The notes beneath the pieces were generated by a model. The model was not told the origin of the DNA. It saw nothing but the letters and a program-made list of their open reading frames with translations, and searched no databases. From assembly GCA_029582265.1 (NCBI GenBank), contig CM055837.1, forward strand, positions 8,383,926 through 8,447,925: 64,000 bases of DNA. Direction: 5' to 3'. Of the stretch, positions 52,656 through 64,000 are shown one piece after another. Each line of letters starts with the position of its first letter. Within the stretch, counting starts at the first letter, position 1. The translations under genes were made by a program, and so were the position numbers. The stretch comes from Zoroaster sp. YZ-2022. Lineage: Eukaryota > Echinodermata > Asteroidea > Forcipulatida > Zoroasteridae.

Positions 52656-55600
52656 CTGAAATAAGATATATCGATAACCGGTGATTTCAAGGGAAGGTAC
52701 GACATTGGTATGTACCGGCCAATACAGGGGCCGATTTCATAAATCTGCTGAACAGAAAACTAAAACTCGCTCACCAGAAAAAAAATGCTTAGCAGAATTT
52801 GTTGGTTACCAGCCAAACTGTCATACAAAATGTGTGTAAATTGGCTGGTAGTCTGTTTTATATTTGCTTAGCAAAATTATTTGCTTAGCAAATACAATCA
52901 CAATCTATTACCGACATGTAAAGTAATAGACTCCATACACAATACATTATGACCCCAATGAGGCACATATCCCCCTTTTGACCCCTAATTCTTCCAAACT
53001 CTTGGGGCATTTACTCACTTGCCAAACTCCTCCCCTTCTGCCATTGTCTCGGGTAGTTTCTTGCCGTTTGTTTCTGGCATAGGAATGAGCAGGATACCAG
53101 CCAAAATAGTGAAGATACCGAACAAGAGCAAGTGTATATTTGGCACCACTTCAGCCATGCTTAGCATCAGTGGAGCGACGATACCACCGACACGAGCGGC
53201 AACAGAACACAGACCAATGGTAACACTCCTGCATACAAAATGAGGTCACATGCTAATTGTTAAAGGTCAACTTTGTCACATGGCCTATATTTATAAACGG
53301 ATGTATAAATGTAGTACTGTTTATACCAAAACGGCCCAAGACTACATGTACAAAAAGTGAAATTGTATGTATTTTACATGAACGAAAATAATTATACAAA
53401 TAAATTAGTTGGTCTTAGATGATCAACATTAATTGATTATTATAGATTATATAAGCGTAACGTTTGCTTTAAAATCGTCAATAAATTGTCAGAATTGTCT
53501 ATGAAACCTGAAGTGCAGCTTAAGGTAACAAATTGCAGTATTTTAAAAGTTTGTGGTTTTTGTGTAAATGGGCATTACCAAGGCCAATGATTAGCTCGTA
53601 TACATTTCATTTCTTAAATATTAAATTGTCTATGGATATTTCATAAAAGTAAATAAAAGTAATATGATATTGACACCGTCTTTCACTTTCAGGTAAAAAT
53701 ATAGAAATGCGTGGAAATGAATTACTTTCTGCAAGAATTTTGTATTGCGCCTTCTAGAGAAAAACTTAAAGGCAATACGATGTGGTGTAGGCCTATAAAG
53801 CGTTTCAAGCGCTGAATGCATTTTCACTATTAATTGTTTTCGTTCTCGACAATAATCGGTTCGGTTTCTATAAATGTCTCCCTTTTACCAAAAGTGTACA
53901 CTGGCTTTAATTAATTCACAATGGTGTTATTTCGCCTTTCAACAACGTGGCAGCACTATCTAACCAATGCCTTCAAGTGTCTGCGGACAAAACTCCACAA
54001 GTCGCGCCTCTTTACATTCAAATCAAGAACATTTTAAACCCAGTACACACGAATGACCCCTTGAAGAGACGGTCGGTGTTTAATTGCTTTTTTTTTCTGT
54101 GGTTAAGGAAGTTATTAGCTTTCAGTGGAGGCATTAAACGAAAACATCAAGGATTAGTACCCGTAAAATAAAAACTCAAGTTAATAAAATGCTGATCCAC
54201 TGTTTTAATCCACATCTTGCACTCAGCTGGCCGATAGGCCGCGTGGGCAGTCTTCTGATTGGCCATCTTGTCAATCGGAATCAAGCGCGTTTGAAATATT
54301 GCTCTCTTTTTTTTACAGTTTCCGACATGCGAATTTCATAATTATATATTTTTTTCGTTTAACAACGATATTATCGTTCGGTATTATTATTCTATCGTGT
54401 GAGTGATCTGATCGATCATGCCATTACGTTGTTAAGTTTGAAGCAAACAATATCAGGGTTTTGTTTGGTGTGTTTTGTCAGTTAATTGCAGAGATGTATG
54501 TATTTATCACAGTTCCCCACACATGGAGTTCATTCGTGTAACCCATTTCATTTCAACAAACAAATCACTATAATGAGACAGTGGTTTTCTACTTGACCCA
54601 AATGGGCCACAGACAACTTGAGATCACACGAGTTAGGTCGTAGGACTATTTGTTATATGTTGTTCTCCTTCCAGATTATATACATCCAGGTAAATGTCAT
54701 TATTTTGACCGCTGTATGACCTTACCTCACAGGGGTCGGGAACATCTCACTGGTCCACAGGTAGAGGGTGTTAAATGTTGCAGTTATGCAGAATTTCCCC
54801 ACCATTGCTACCACCGTTTTAGCTGTTGGCTCCTCTGTGAGATAAAAGAAGAAGAGAGGTATGTATGAACTAAATTGTCCAAATGCAACTCGGCTCCAAC
54901 TGTAAATATAAGGACCCTTTAATAATAATAATAATAACAATAACTGGATTTATAGAGCGCCATATTGCCAAATGATACAATTAAAAGAAAGGCAACAGGA
55001 AAGAAGCCAAAAATAGGGACAACCAGCTATGATTTACATCGTTATAACGGTAAACAATTTTGTTTTGTATTTGCCTTTGTGGGTAGTAAATACGACAATT
55101 GAAAATAAAGAGACACACACCAATAATGATTATTGTCATATCCAATGGTCACATAAATTCCAATGTAGAAATAAGAATATTCCTATTTTATGTTATTGGA
55201 GCACTTAAAATTTTGCGTTTGCCATCGCGTGTTGGTGCAGGATACCAGGGAATGTTGAATGTGTACTGCACCTATGAACATCGTTGCCAAGCAAGACGCT
55301 CCGCCAATCAGCTCCAAGACAACCATATTTGGTTTCCGTCCAAACCAACGAATCCCGACGGTTGCATACAGCAACGCAGGGATTTCCACGGCACCAGCAA
55401 TAAAGAATGCCCAATACTCGTCTACTCCTAGATCGCCTGTGCTGAGGGATAGGCCGTAGTACACCATACTATTCACCATCCTACAAATACAAAAAAAAGC
55501 CAAATAATATGACAACCAAACAATGAGTAGTGGTTACACCAGAACCAATTGTTGAATAATCGTTCTCAAGTAGCAATGAATATAGTCCAACCACTAACAC

Positions 55601-57749
55601 CGCCGGCCACTGTTTTCGTAGGATTGTTATGCTAAGAAACACACAGATCGGCTGCCGCTGCCGCTGTCCAGCGGCGTAGCCACGGGGGGAGGGGGGAGGG
55701 GGAGGGGGAGGGGGAGGGGGAGGGAGGGACGTGCCCCCTCCAACAACTTTTCAGTGCCCCCTCCAACAACTTTTCAGTGCCCCCTCCAACAACTTTTCAG
55801 TGCCCCCTCCAACAACTTTTCAGTGCCCCCCACGAAAAATCCCGATAGTGCCCCAAAAAAGAAAAAGAAAAGGGAAAAACATACACCCTGTTCCCCCACT
55901 GAAAAAGTCCTGGCTATGCCGCTGTCGACTGCACACCTTCCTAGGATCCGAGTATGCAAGCTCCAATTGCATGACCTTAAAGCCCCCATTACATCTTTGG
56001 CATTCTTTAGAAAAACACACTTAAATGAACAACAATTTACAAGAAACTACACTCTTAAAACTAAAGTGTTGAATCAACCATATAAGAGTTCGGTGAGTGA
56101 CAACACTTTATAAAATTAAATTCAACTCAAAGAAAGTGTTGAATTAACACAGAGTCAATTTAACTCTAACTTTATCAATGTTAATTCAAAAGTTAAATCC
56201 AACTTTATAAAGAGTTGTCACTGACCGAACTCTTTAAAATGTTGATTCAACACTTTAGTTTTAAGAGTGTAAACTTAGTGTAAAGTCAAACATCCTTTGA
56301 AATATTTCTGTTTGAGGTGCCATCATTTTAGTATAATTTAGTCAAATTATTGCACAAATGAATTTTCGACTTTCGGCCAGGAGACGAAAAGTCCACGTCG
56401 GTATGAATACAAACAACCCGAATGCATCTTTCGCAGGTTATATCCTCTTGATTCTTATCAAGTATGGATGACCTGTATGTAATTTGCATACAAGATCAAT
56501 TTTGATGAACCATGTAGACATTCTCTTTTGAGTAGTTAATAGTTCTGAAAAGAACCGGTTGGTTACAACTCCTTTGAGTAGTTAATAGTTCTGAAAAGAG
56601 CCGGTTGGTTACAACTCTTTTGAGTAGTTAATAGTTCTGAACAGAACCGGTTGGTTACAACTCCTTTGAGTAGTTAATAGTTCTGAAAAGAACCGGTTGG
56701 TTACAACTCTTTTGAGTAGTTAATAGTTCTGAAAAGAACTGGTTGGTTACAACTCGACATTTCAATCATAATGCTCCGACCAGGAGAATCAGAGCATACT
56801 GATCGAAAAGTCCAGTTGTAACCACCTTGCAAAGCTATAGGTCTTATACTTCGATAAACTTACCAATTGTATTGTAGGTTGATTGTCTTGAAGCACATAT
56901 TAGGAGTACGGTACAGATCAATAAATGACGGCAGGCGGCCCTTTGAGGATTCCTGTAAAACAAATCGTTTCAGGTTGCAAGTTGATGGATCTTTAACAAA
57001 GGAAAAACTTAATCATTTTATCTTTTTAAACTCACCTTTAAGCAGTGAGATGCCTCGATCTCCAGAAATGCGGGCAACGATTTTTGTTTGTTGGATGTTT
57101 TTTTTTGTTTAATTTGTATTTTGTTTAATTTGTATTTTGTTTAAATTGTTTTCATATTCTTTTTATTATTATTATAATATATTATTATATATTTACTGGT
57201 TACTGGTTTTTTGTTTTTTGTGTGCATTGTAGTTTTTTGTTTTTTGTTTTTTGTTTTTTTCGGGGGGGGGGGGAGTTTGGGGAATTTACCCCATTAAATG
57301 TCTAAGAAACGTCTAAATGCACCCCATTTAAGTCATGGAAATTCGGCCGGTTAGACTTTGGCCTCACCTTAAATTCATCGATTTCCTTCTCTTCAAAAAT
57401 CTTATCCGGGACCTCTTTACCGTTCCAACGGCCGACTTTTCTGATGACATCCTCGGCCTCCTTGACTCTCCCCTTGGCAAGGAGCCACCGGACGGACTCG
57501 GAGAGGAATCTCCAGGGTATAAATGTTAAGACAAGATGTAAGAAAAAGAGCGAATTGGGGGTGGGGGGCGCCATGATTTGGTGTTACAGTAAAGAGTGTC
57601 TTGTCAATCGGGTACTATATACATCGACGATCATACTATTTAAGGGACGGCACAGCATTGGTATTTGTAAACGTATGATCATTTCGCCCTCTTTATTTTA
57701 ATGAAATATATCATAACACTAACCTGTGAAAGTTTCATCACAATAGATG

Positions 57750-57785
<36 letters not shown>

Positions 57786-60700
57786 GTGTTTGTTAGAAAA
57801 CGATGAAATACTGTTTTCATTATGTTGGTATGTTTTACAAGTGGAGTGTCGTGGCCGAGCAGTGTAGTACATGGGACTCAAGTTCTGGTGTTGTCAGAAT
57901 GTGGGTTCGAATCCTGGCCTGGTCGGTCTCGAATTTTGTGTCCCTAAGGAAGACACTTAACCATGTTTGCTTCGTCCTTCGGATGGGACGTAAAGCCGTA
58001 GGTCCCGTGTACTAGATTAAGTAATGCAAGTAATGCACGTAAAAGAACACAAAACATTTATCGTGGAAGAGTAGGGGGTTTACCCCGGTGTTTCTGGTTC
58101 ACGTATAACAAAGTTTCCTGGGCACCTTTGAAAAACAGTGTTTCACTGAAAGGTCTACCCAGGTTAAATAAGAAATAAATAAATACAATAAGTTGCCAGA
58201 CGGTAGCTTTTTGTAAATTTGACAGGACAGTGGATGTTTTCTATATGATGAAAACACCAACGTAAGTAGATTTTCAAAGATACCTTGAAATATTTTTCTC
58301 AGAGGTCCTGTCATTTCAATTATTTTGCAAATGAATAGTTGTCTTCAGGAGCCATATATTCAACGTTGGAATGAATGCAAACAATCCAAATGCATTCTAA
58401 GTTTGTTCATTAACGACACAAAGAAATAGGCTTAAACTTTCAAAGATCATTTTTGATAAATATTTCTAGATTCTTATAAAGTATGGATGTATTTAGAAGC
58501 ATGTTATCACAATTGTATATTGCTTAAAAGTATATTAGTTGTTTCGACTTACAAACTCGATTAAAACATAACAAATGGTACATTCAAATCTATAGTTTAA
58601 AGGGCCCACATTGGTAATATTAGGTTTATATCTCACACCTCGTTTCATATGCAAACCTGTCGAGGAGAGAGAAAATTTCCCCAAGTTTTAAATGAATTAT
58701 ACATTAAAGACTTTTGAAAAATCACAGCCCGAAGCCAAGTATTACTTACGCCATAAGGATTAAGCACAGGAATACCGGAATAACGGGTAAGAATGCCAAC
58801 ACACGCCATTTCCTGATGTACATGGCAACAATAGCTACCAGCATGTAGCCGAAAGAGTAGGACATACCGATCAGAACTCCCACTACGATACGCCACCGTG
58901 GTCCCACAAACTCGTTGACTTGAAAGAACAAAACAGTCAATTTAAAAAAAATAATAACAGTTGATGTTAAATGATACTGCAGTGGCAGCCATTTCTTGTT
59001 ACAATGGGGGGCGGTTGTAGGGAATAGGACCCATAACCACACCACAAAAATAACCTCCCTCCACTGACGTAATATAGAAACATTTCTTATTGAAATAAAT
59101 ACGCCGTGATGTTTCCCCATAGGGCTACCCATTTTGTTCAACAAGGTGTCTGGTGGTAAGCGCTGGGCCCCCATTCCTGAATCCCTGAGTTGACCGAGCA
59201 AACTGGCATTCCAATTTCTTTACTATTATTTATAGGTTGATTTATTTGTGCTGTAAACCATTCCGTGTCTTTATTAAATGTATCCTAAATTAATGTAATT
59301 CATGTATAGTCACCTGTTGAGATTTGTATAAATAAATTCATTTAATTATTGTTATATTATACAGAATGTCTCAACCGATGTCCTTTGTCATCAGTTGCTG
59401 GTTTTCCCTATTCATTTATCATTTTGGTTATTCCTTTGTTAATCGTCTGCCGTGCGCACAGGCTTTGATGGCTATTCACCGGATCAGTTGCTCGTACGTA
59501 ACAGTTTGAAACATTCGTTATTATAAAAGACATACAAGTATCGAAGCAGTCCTTCGTAGCTTAGAAACAGTAAGTTGGTATGGTACTCATTTTTGTTATT
59601 TTGTTTTTCAGATTGGTTAAATATTATTGTATTGGTATGTATTTACGGTCTTTATTAAGAAGCCATGTTCCCGTATGAGAATGACATGTTGTGTCTTGTT
59701 CGTATTTTTTTTTCAATTTGTTTTTACAGTATGAGGCCCAAAATACTGAACTCGTATATGGAATAATCAACTAACCTAGAACATAAGCAGGAATCCAGCG
59801 CCCTAGTTGACCCGTGCCAGTTATGAATCGGACAAGATAGAATTGCCATACCTCAGTTGTGAAGGGCGTTGCTAGGAGACCGAGAAACCACACAACCATT
59901 GCCAGCATTAAGGAATTTTTACGACCAAACCTTAAATCAGATCAACAAAGTCAAAAATTAGATTGAAAGAAACAGGGGCCCGAATTTCATGGAGCTGCTA
60001 AGCAGAAATAAAACCTACTTACCTCATTTGGTTACCAACCAAAGTTTCGTACAACATGTGTGCACTTCGGTTTTTTTTATTGGCAGGGTTGCAACATAAG
60101 CACCATAAATACTCTGTCAAACCCGATTACCCGAACACCTAGCGTTTGTTTAAACATAATATTGATAACACATTATTCAAGGGCGCCGTTTTGTGAGATC
60201 ACAAGAGGAACACGGTTTCACTGAATGTCTGATTGGTAACCAAACATTCCGTTTACTATACAACACAACTATTTAACGGAACCGACTTAAAAAAAAAAAA
60301 GAACAAACGAGGAATTCAGTCAACATTAATGCAAAAACAAACTATGTTTTGCGTCTGATCCCACTGTGACCTTACTGAATATGCAAATTACCGTCAACGC
60401 CAATACTGGTGTTATTTTAACACCCCAGTTTTTTTTCAAGGTATATATATATAGACAAAGCGGTATCAAGAAGGTATTCATAAATAGTCAAGACAGTTTA
60501 GACAATCTGATTGGACAAAACGTAATCACATGGGGATGCATTAAAGGATGGTAATGACATGGCTTATCAAAATCAGAGCAGCGCATAATGTGCCAGCTGT
60601 TCTGTGCAACCCGCGACGCGGATTTCAACCAATCAGTGACGAAGATTGGCATCACGTGCCTGACTCGTGTACTTTGGAAATGTTTCGAGTGTCCTCAAAA

Positions 60701-61945
60701 CGTGAATTTTCCTATTAATATTTGGCTTTATTCAACAATTTTTTTTTTTTTTTTTAACATTTTGAAAAAGAAAATCGATACGGGCATTTGTGGATGGGAA
60801 TGGCTCAAAATCAACGCCCAAAATCGGTCATCAACCTGCGGTAAAGACCGCACCACAAACCTTAATTCCTTTATTAAAACACCCACATATTGAATTTTAA
60901 AAGGTTCTTGGATTTTAACAGGTTTTGTCAACATAGATATACTAGTAATAGTCGAAAATGAAACATTTTCTGTTTCTCTAACACCTACAAACTCACCAGT
61001 CTGAGATCACGCCAAATAAGAAGGAACCCGCCATGAATCCAAAGAAGAACACAGAATTGATCATGTTAGAGACACCCTTTTGTGAACATACAAGACCCCA
61101 CTGAAATGGGGGAAAAAAATCAATAAAAAAGTTACGCAATAATCATATACTTTTAAATTATTAATTGGTAGCAGGGACTATTAAACATGCCGCCAGAATA
61201 GACCCTCGTCCCAGAACAACCATCATGTTCTTCCACAGAAACTCAAGTGACCATACCGAGGCTCAGTGGCAGGGAAAATATTTTTTCCCTTTCATATGTT
61301 GAGAATTACCGCTATTATCTCATTTGTTACAGAGGACGTGGCCAAGACGGCCCGAGCACGGTGAATGTCTACTGTTATAGATTCATATGAGAATCTATTG
61401 CAATGTATAAATTGGCATTTTTGTTTGGCCTGTATGTACATCATAAAGAAAATGGTAATTGGTATAGATTTTACTTTAAATCTGAAATAATTTGTTTAAC
61501 CGGATATTGTGCTGTTAAAGTTACGTACATCCATTACGATTGTCGTTTGGTATTGTGACGTGTTGAACTCCCAACCATTCTTGCAGTCTACCTTCGACGC
61601 GTTGTAGTCGCTGGGATCGATGTCTGGGCTGAATTTCAGCCCTTCCGGCAGGTCCCATTGCTGGCAGTTGTCGTAATAGTACGGATCCTTGCCTGGATAA
61701 TTCTCAGCCGGTGGGATGCTCACGTTCTTCATGGCGTATACACATTCTTCTTGGGGGTTCAACCCGTACGCTGTACAGTTCGGCTGAGCGAACACTTTAC
61801 ACCAGTGATCTGCCTTCCCGGTGTAGAAAACATGTTGAAGAGCAGAGAACGGCCCGATGAAGTTCACTGCATTCAGGAAGAAGAACGCATACCACTGATA
61901 CCTACCAAACCCACCCAGGACTTTAAGAATTTCGTCAAACTTCAT
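52220..61945 (-). CDS. SLC22-family organic ion transporter (OCT/OCTN-like), 10 coding exons
   Basis: Predicted 12-helix plasma-membrane transporter of the major facilitator superfamily. The 10 exons (listed separately) join to 679 residues. The N-terminus [20 protein letters not shown] and first helix are typical of OCT/OCTN. The large extracellular loop (about 42-137) has five Cys and four N-glycosylation sequons (N56, N74, N115, N128). Other family marks are [79 protein letters not shown] and [11 protein letters not shown]. The cytosolic tail (about 536-679) is much longer than usual, acidic and Gly/Ser-rich, with NPAY (565-568) and PPSY (574-577). The substrate cannot be told from sequence, so no symbol is assigned. 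It is near the SLC22A3/A4/A5/A15 group in pattern. Confidence 0.92.
53019..53228 (-). CDS. SLC22-like exon 9: TM11-TM12
   Basis: The acceptor ATGCAG|GAGTGTT completes Arg465 and opens [20 protein letters not shown]. It ends with [20 protein letters not shown]. The donor is GCAA|GTGAGT. Confidence 0.92.
54726..54834 (-). CDS. SLC22-like exon 8: TM10
   Basis: The acceptor CTCACAG|AGGAGCC opens [20 protein letters not shown] and reads to SEMFPTPV. The donor GTGAG|GTAAGG is followed by an intronic stop, confirming the splice. Confidence 0.92.
55272..55480 (-). CDS. SLC22-like exon 7: TM7-TM9
   Basis: The acceptor TTTGTAG|GATGGTG opens [21 protein letters not shown]8 with [18 protein letters not shown] and TM9 follow. 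The donor ATAG|GTGCAG was chosen because its phase fits exon 8; a GTATCC site 18 bp downstream was not used. Confidence 0.88.
55669..55924. mobile_element. hAT-like MITE, CAGCGGCGTAGCCA family, copy 2, with internal tandem repeats
   Basis: Ends CAGCGGCGTAGCCA and TGGCTATGCCGCTG. The interior carries a (GGGGGA)n run at 55683-55728 and four 23-bp units of GTGCCCCCTCCAACAACTTT at 55731-55822. No clear target duplication. Confidence 0.65.
56049..56271. mobile_element. MITE with ACACTCTTAAAAC termini
   Basis: Ends ACACTCTTAAAACTAAAGTG and CACTTTAGTTTTAAGAGTGT. The arms continue to pair inward (GTTGAATCAAC, AGAGTTCGGT). Lies in SLC22-like intron 6. Confidence 0.75.
56527..56845 (+). mobile_element. 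GATCGAAA-element variant with five 46-bp tandem units
   Basis: GAGTAGTTAATAGTTCTGAA, AAGAACCGGTTGGTTACAACT is repeated five times (56527-56756). It then continues into CGACATTTCAATCATAATGC and ATCAGAGCATACTGATCGAA. It corresponds to the same family as 14540-14808 with internal amplification. Confidence 0.65.
56864..56952 (-). CDS. SLC22-like exon 6: loop to TM7
   Basis: The acceptor TTTTACAG|GAATCC opens [20 protein letters not shown]. This matches the SLC22 LFRTPNLR region. The donor AATTG|GTAAGT leaves TG for exon 7. Confidence 0.9.
57368..57509 (-). CDS. SLC22-like exon 5: large intracellular loop
   Basis: Encodes [20 protein letters not shown] then [15 protein letters not shown]. This is the family ESPRWL motif with Val in place of Pro. 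The acceptor CCTGGAG|ATTCC has a weak pyrimidine tract, but it is the AG that preserves frame. Donor AAG|GTGAGG. Confidence 0.87.
57749..57784. repeat. Poly-T run
   Basis: An uninterrupted T tract of about 36 bases in SLC22-like intron 4, beside the SINE at 57843. Confidence 0.9.
57843..58045 (+). mobile_element. tRNA-derived SINE, variant subfamily
   Basis: GGAGTGTCGTGGCCGAGCAG with B box GGTTCGAATCC, then GACACTTAACCATG and GGATGGGACGTAAAGCCGTA, the same middle as 40930-41140. 3' end truncated. Lies in SLC22-like intron 4. Confidence 0.75.
58750..58918 (-). CDS. SLC22-like exon 4: TM5-TM6
   Basis: The acceptor TTTCAAG|TCAACG opens [20 protein letters not shown] and two hydrophobic helices ending ILM. 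The donor is ATGGC|GTAAGT. Confidence 0.92.
59776..59930 (-). CDS. SLC22-like exon 3: TM3-TM4
   Basis: The acceptor TTTAAG|GTTTGG continues [20 protein letters not shown] and reads to RWIPAYVL. The donor is CTAG|GTTAGT. The loop motif is DWFGRK, where most SLC22 proteins have D-R-x-G-R-K/R. Confidence 0.9.
60997..61100 (-). CDS. SLC22-like exon 2: TM2
   Basis: The acceptor TTTCAG|TGGGGT opens [20 protein letters not shown] and TM2, ending VISD. The donor ACTG|GTGAGT leaves TG, which completes Trp174. Confidence 0.93.
61529..61945 (-). CDS. SLC22-like exon 1: start, TM1, extracellular loop
   Basis: 139 codons from MKFDEILKV to QTTIVMD, in phase 0. The donor is GAT|GTACGT. Contains TM1 (about 19-40) and the glycosylated Cys-rich loop. 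Confidence 0.93.
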
Positions 61946-62829
61946 CCTGGCTGATTTTTCTTATCGGCAAGGTGACTTTTCCAGATCTAATTCCAGCCTG
62001 CAATCTGCAGTTTTGACATGACTGTGTACGGGCAAGTTCAGGTAAACTAAACGGTACCTTGAAGTTGTTACAGTTTGTCTGGTAAGTAGGGTCGTTATTG
62101 TAGTGTGTGTTTTATTGATAATTCAGGGCAAGGAAACATGCAAACAGGTCGAAGTGCGATCAGTATTGTTTGATCAAAAAACTGATTTCACAACAAAGTC
62201 AAATGGAACAACAACAAATGGAACAACTTGCTACACTGAAAATCATTTTCAATATTACGTTTATGATAACTCCGTAACACCTAACGAAATATAATCAAAA
62301 CCTATTTCCAAGACGTTTATAATAAGTGATGAAATAATATTCAAATCTAAGCAAAAATTTTTAAATTAAAGTTGTATGAATGTAACAATTTTTTCGACAA
62401 CACCTTTAAGCGACGAAACAAAACCCAGTGTTATCGTTAGGGTCATCTTGTAGACGGCGAATTAAAGGGGTACCCGGTACACCATTGATAATTATCCAAA
62501 AAGAAACCGAGTGAATTTTTAATTAAAATGTACTTACTCTCTCGTTTCCACATTACAATACATACAAACAAACCTGAATAAATGTGTATTTATTTCGACA
62601 CAATTACAACGACTAACTTTCACAGGTTAGTATCTACACATATCTCTTAATTAAGGAATGTATGCATTTAACGACAATTTACAATGGTGTAACACTCTCT
62701 TTAACGATTTAGTCATAGTTTTTTTCACATAACCATGTAGAACACATTGACTATTTGCTGATACACGCTCATCTAGTTTTAGTGTTTTTAATGGCGCACC
62801 ATTCAAGGGATTTCATTGGATACGTTGTG

Positions 62830-63403
62830 CTGAAGATCTGACGTCACGCTTCGAGGCTCGCGCAAGCCACCAACCAAGGTCAAAGTCCAATCCCCGGGAA
62901 ATAAACATGGCGGCCGCGCGACCAGTATCTGGGTGCAGCCCACTAAATAGTGAGAAAGTCATGCGCCGAGCGGTTTATCATAATTTGTATGTCCTCAAAT
63001 TGTTTTCTGAAAAACAAAGATTTGAGGCTCTCATACATTTGAGGGAATATGTAAAAACGATCCAATATCATGACCTGGGGTCCTTGACTCCCAACTTTGA
63101 GTATTTTGGATAAACTAAGCCCTGAAAAAGTGGTTCTAATTCGTGGGTAGTTTTCATTGGGATGGAAATAACTCGACGGGCCTCTGGACAATCCACATTA
63201 AATTGAGAATAAAATAAAAGGCTAGACACCAATCAATATTTTGTCTTTTGGTTTTAAAAGTTTTAGAACTTCTATTAAGTATTTTTTAAAATGATTTTTG
63301 AATATTTTGCATTTAGCAGTGGTAGCTATTGGAGTTTATTTAGTGGGGTGAAACCCATCTGGCGTAATTCACGAGCCTCAAAGCATGACGTCAGATCTTC
63401 AGG
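62830..63403. mobile_element. Outer inverted-repeat element split by a nested MITE
   Basis: GCTGAAGATCTGACGTCACG, CTTCGAGGCTCGCG on the left pairs with CGAGCCTCAAAGCATGACGT, CAGATCTTCAGG on the right. The arms flank the 62931-63356 element. Confidence 0.6.
62931..63356. mobile_element. MITE with GGGTGCASCCCACTAAATAG ends, diverged copy 3
   Basis: Ends GGGTGCAGCCCACTAAATAG and TAGTGGGGTGAAACCC with ATCT directly repeated at both borders, suggesting a 4-bp target duplication. It sits inside another inverted-repeat element (62830-63403). Confidence 0.7.
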
Positions 63404-64000
63404 CTAGCCTTGATCATAGAGAAAGGACCTTTCTCTTTGCCTTGATGTTTAATATTGTACACCGAACCGTGTTAAATTAAGCAAAAGAGGGCGTTCACTC
63501 GATCGTGGCCGAAGAACTGCCATTATATGATATTCACCACCTGTTGAGGGCGCCCTACGCCTTGTTCGCATTGACTTTGTCATTGAGTTTTAACAGTTCC
63601 CAAGAAAGAGTTTTAGAAGTGGCGCCGTGAAGTGGAATGTATAATTCATTGGTACTCATTAGAAAGAAAACAAAAAAGAATATTAAAAAATATATAAAAT
63701 TGTTTAGCACCTGGGAAAAATAATTAAAATCGGGATGCCATTGTACTCTGTCTCATATGCATTCACATATGCTGAACATTGACTCTGGACTTAAATTTCC
63801 TTTAAATAGTTTCCACAGCACTGAATTCTTTTGTTCAGACACAACTCTTGAAATGACACACTCAATCTGTTTCGAAGTGAAGATGGTCCAAAGTAAAACA
63901 GCCAGCCGTTTGAGAAAACTGGCATTATTGATCTTATTATGTATATTATAATGATACACAGTATGAAACTTAAAATATTATTCTTCATGGATATCCACTA

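Larger units (their letters stand above)
61946..64000. other. 5' flank of the SLC22-like gene
   Basis: Presumed promoter and 5' UTR adjacent to the start codon, then the nested element at 62830-63403. No core promoter motif or further exon is evident. Confidence 0.5.

Noticed and set aside
55183..55272. Continuation of SLC22-like exon 7 past 55272 to a later GTATCC donor
   Set aside because: The resulting phase does not fit exon 8, whereas ATAG|GTGCAG restores the family alignment.

Overview
This is a nuclear window from an animal with spliced genes, compact conserved exons and introns crowded with transposon debris. The three genes identified (U1-70K, CCDC181 and an SLC22 transporter) are animal genes. 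Together with the tRNA-type SINEs, a RNase H-bearing LINE, a DIRS/Ngaro-like RT remnant and many MITE families, they suggest a marine invertebrate, most likely a deuterostome such as an echinoderm. The taxonomic call is inference.

All three recognised genes are on the minus strand. SNRNP70 (U1 snRNP 70 kDa) occupies 22843 down to 2176 in 8 coding exons that join in frame to 474 codons. One 11-kb intron (6611-17678) is filled with MITEs, SINEs and tandem repeats. CCDC181 (ciliary/flagellar coiled-coil protein) occupies 40301 down to 34392 in 4 exons (538 codons). An SLC22-type organic ion transporter occupies 61945 down to 52220 in 10 exons (679 codons), with an unusually long acidic cytoplasmic tail carrying NPAY and PPSY motifs. 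Every exon junction uses GT..AG and every phase was followed through to the stop codon.

Between SNRNP70 and CCDC181 sits a 5'-truncated, frameshifted LINE with RNase H (23653-27299). It is flanked by two ~540-bp near-identical direct repeats (23101-23652 and 27300-27833). The repeated segment lies just upstream of SNRNP70 and just before a possible forward-strand coding exon (27801-27917), so the insertion may have duplicated an intergenic promoter region.

The rest is a layered transposon landscape. It includes TTAA-flanked elements ending in CCCTCCTA (five copies, three unrelated cores), TA-flanked mariner-type MITEs (several families, two with near-identical pairs), hAT-like MITEs with 8-bp target duplications, and tRNA-derived SINEs. 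A small element with 12-13-bp target duplications appears as a monomer, as an inverted dimer and with internal tandem amplification. An 81-bp satellite array has lone monomers elsewhere in the window. Several elements are nested inside others. No CRISPR, rRNA or convincing functional tRNA gene was seen.
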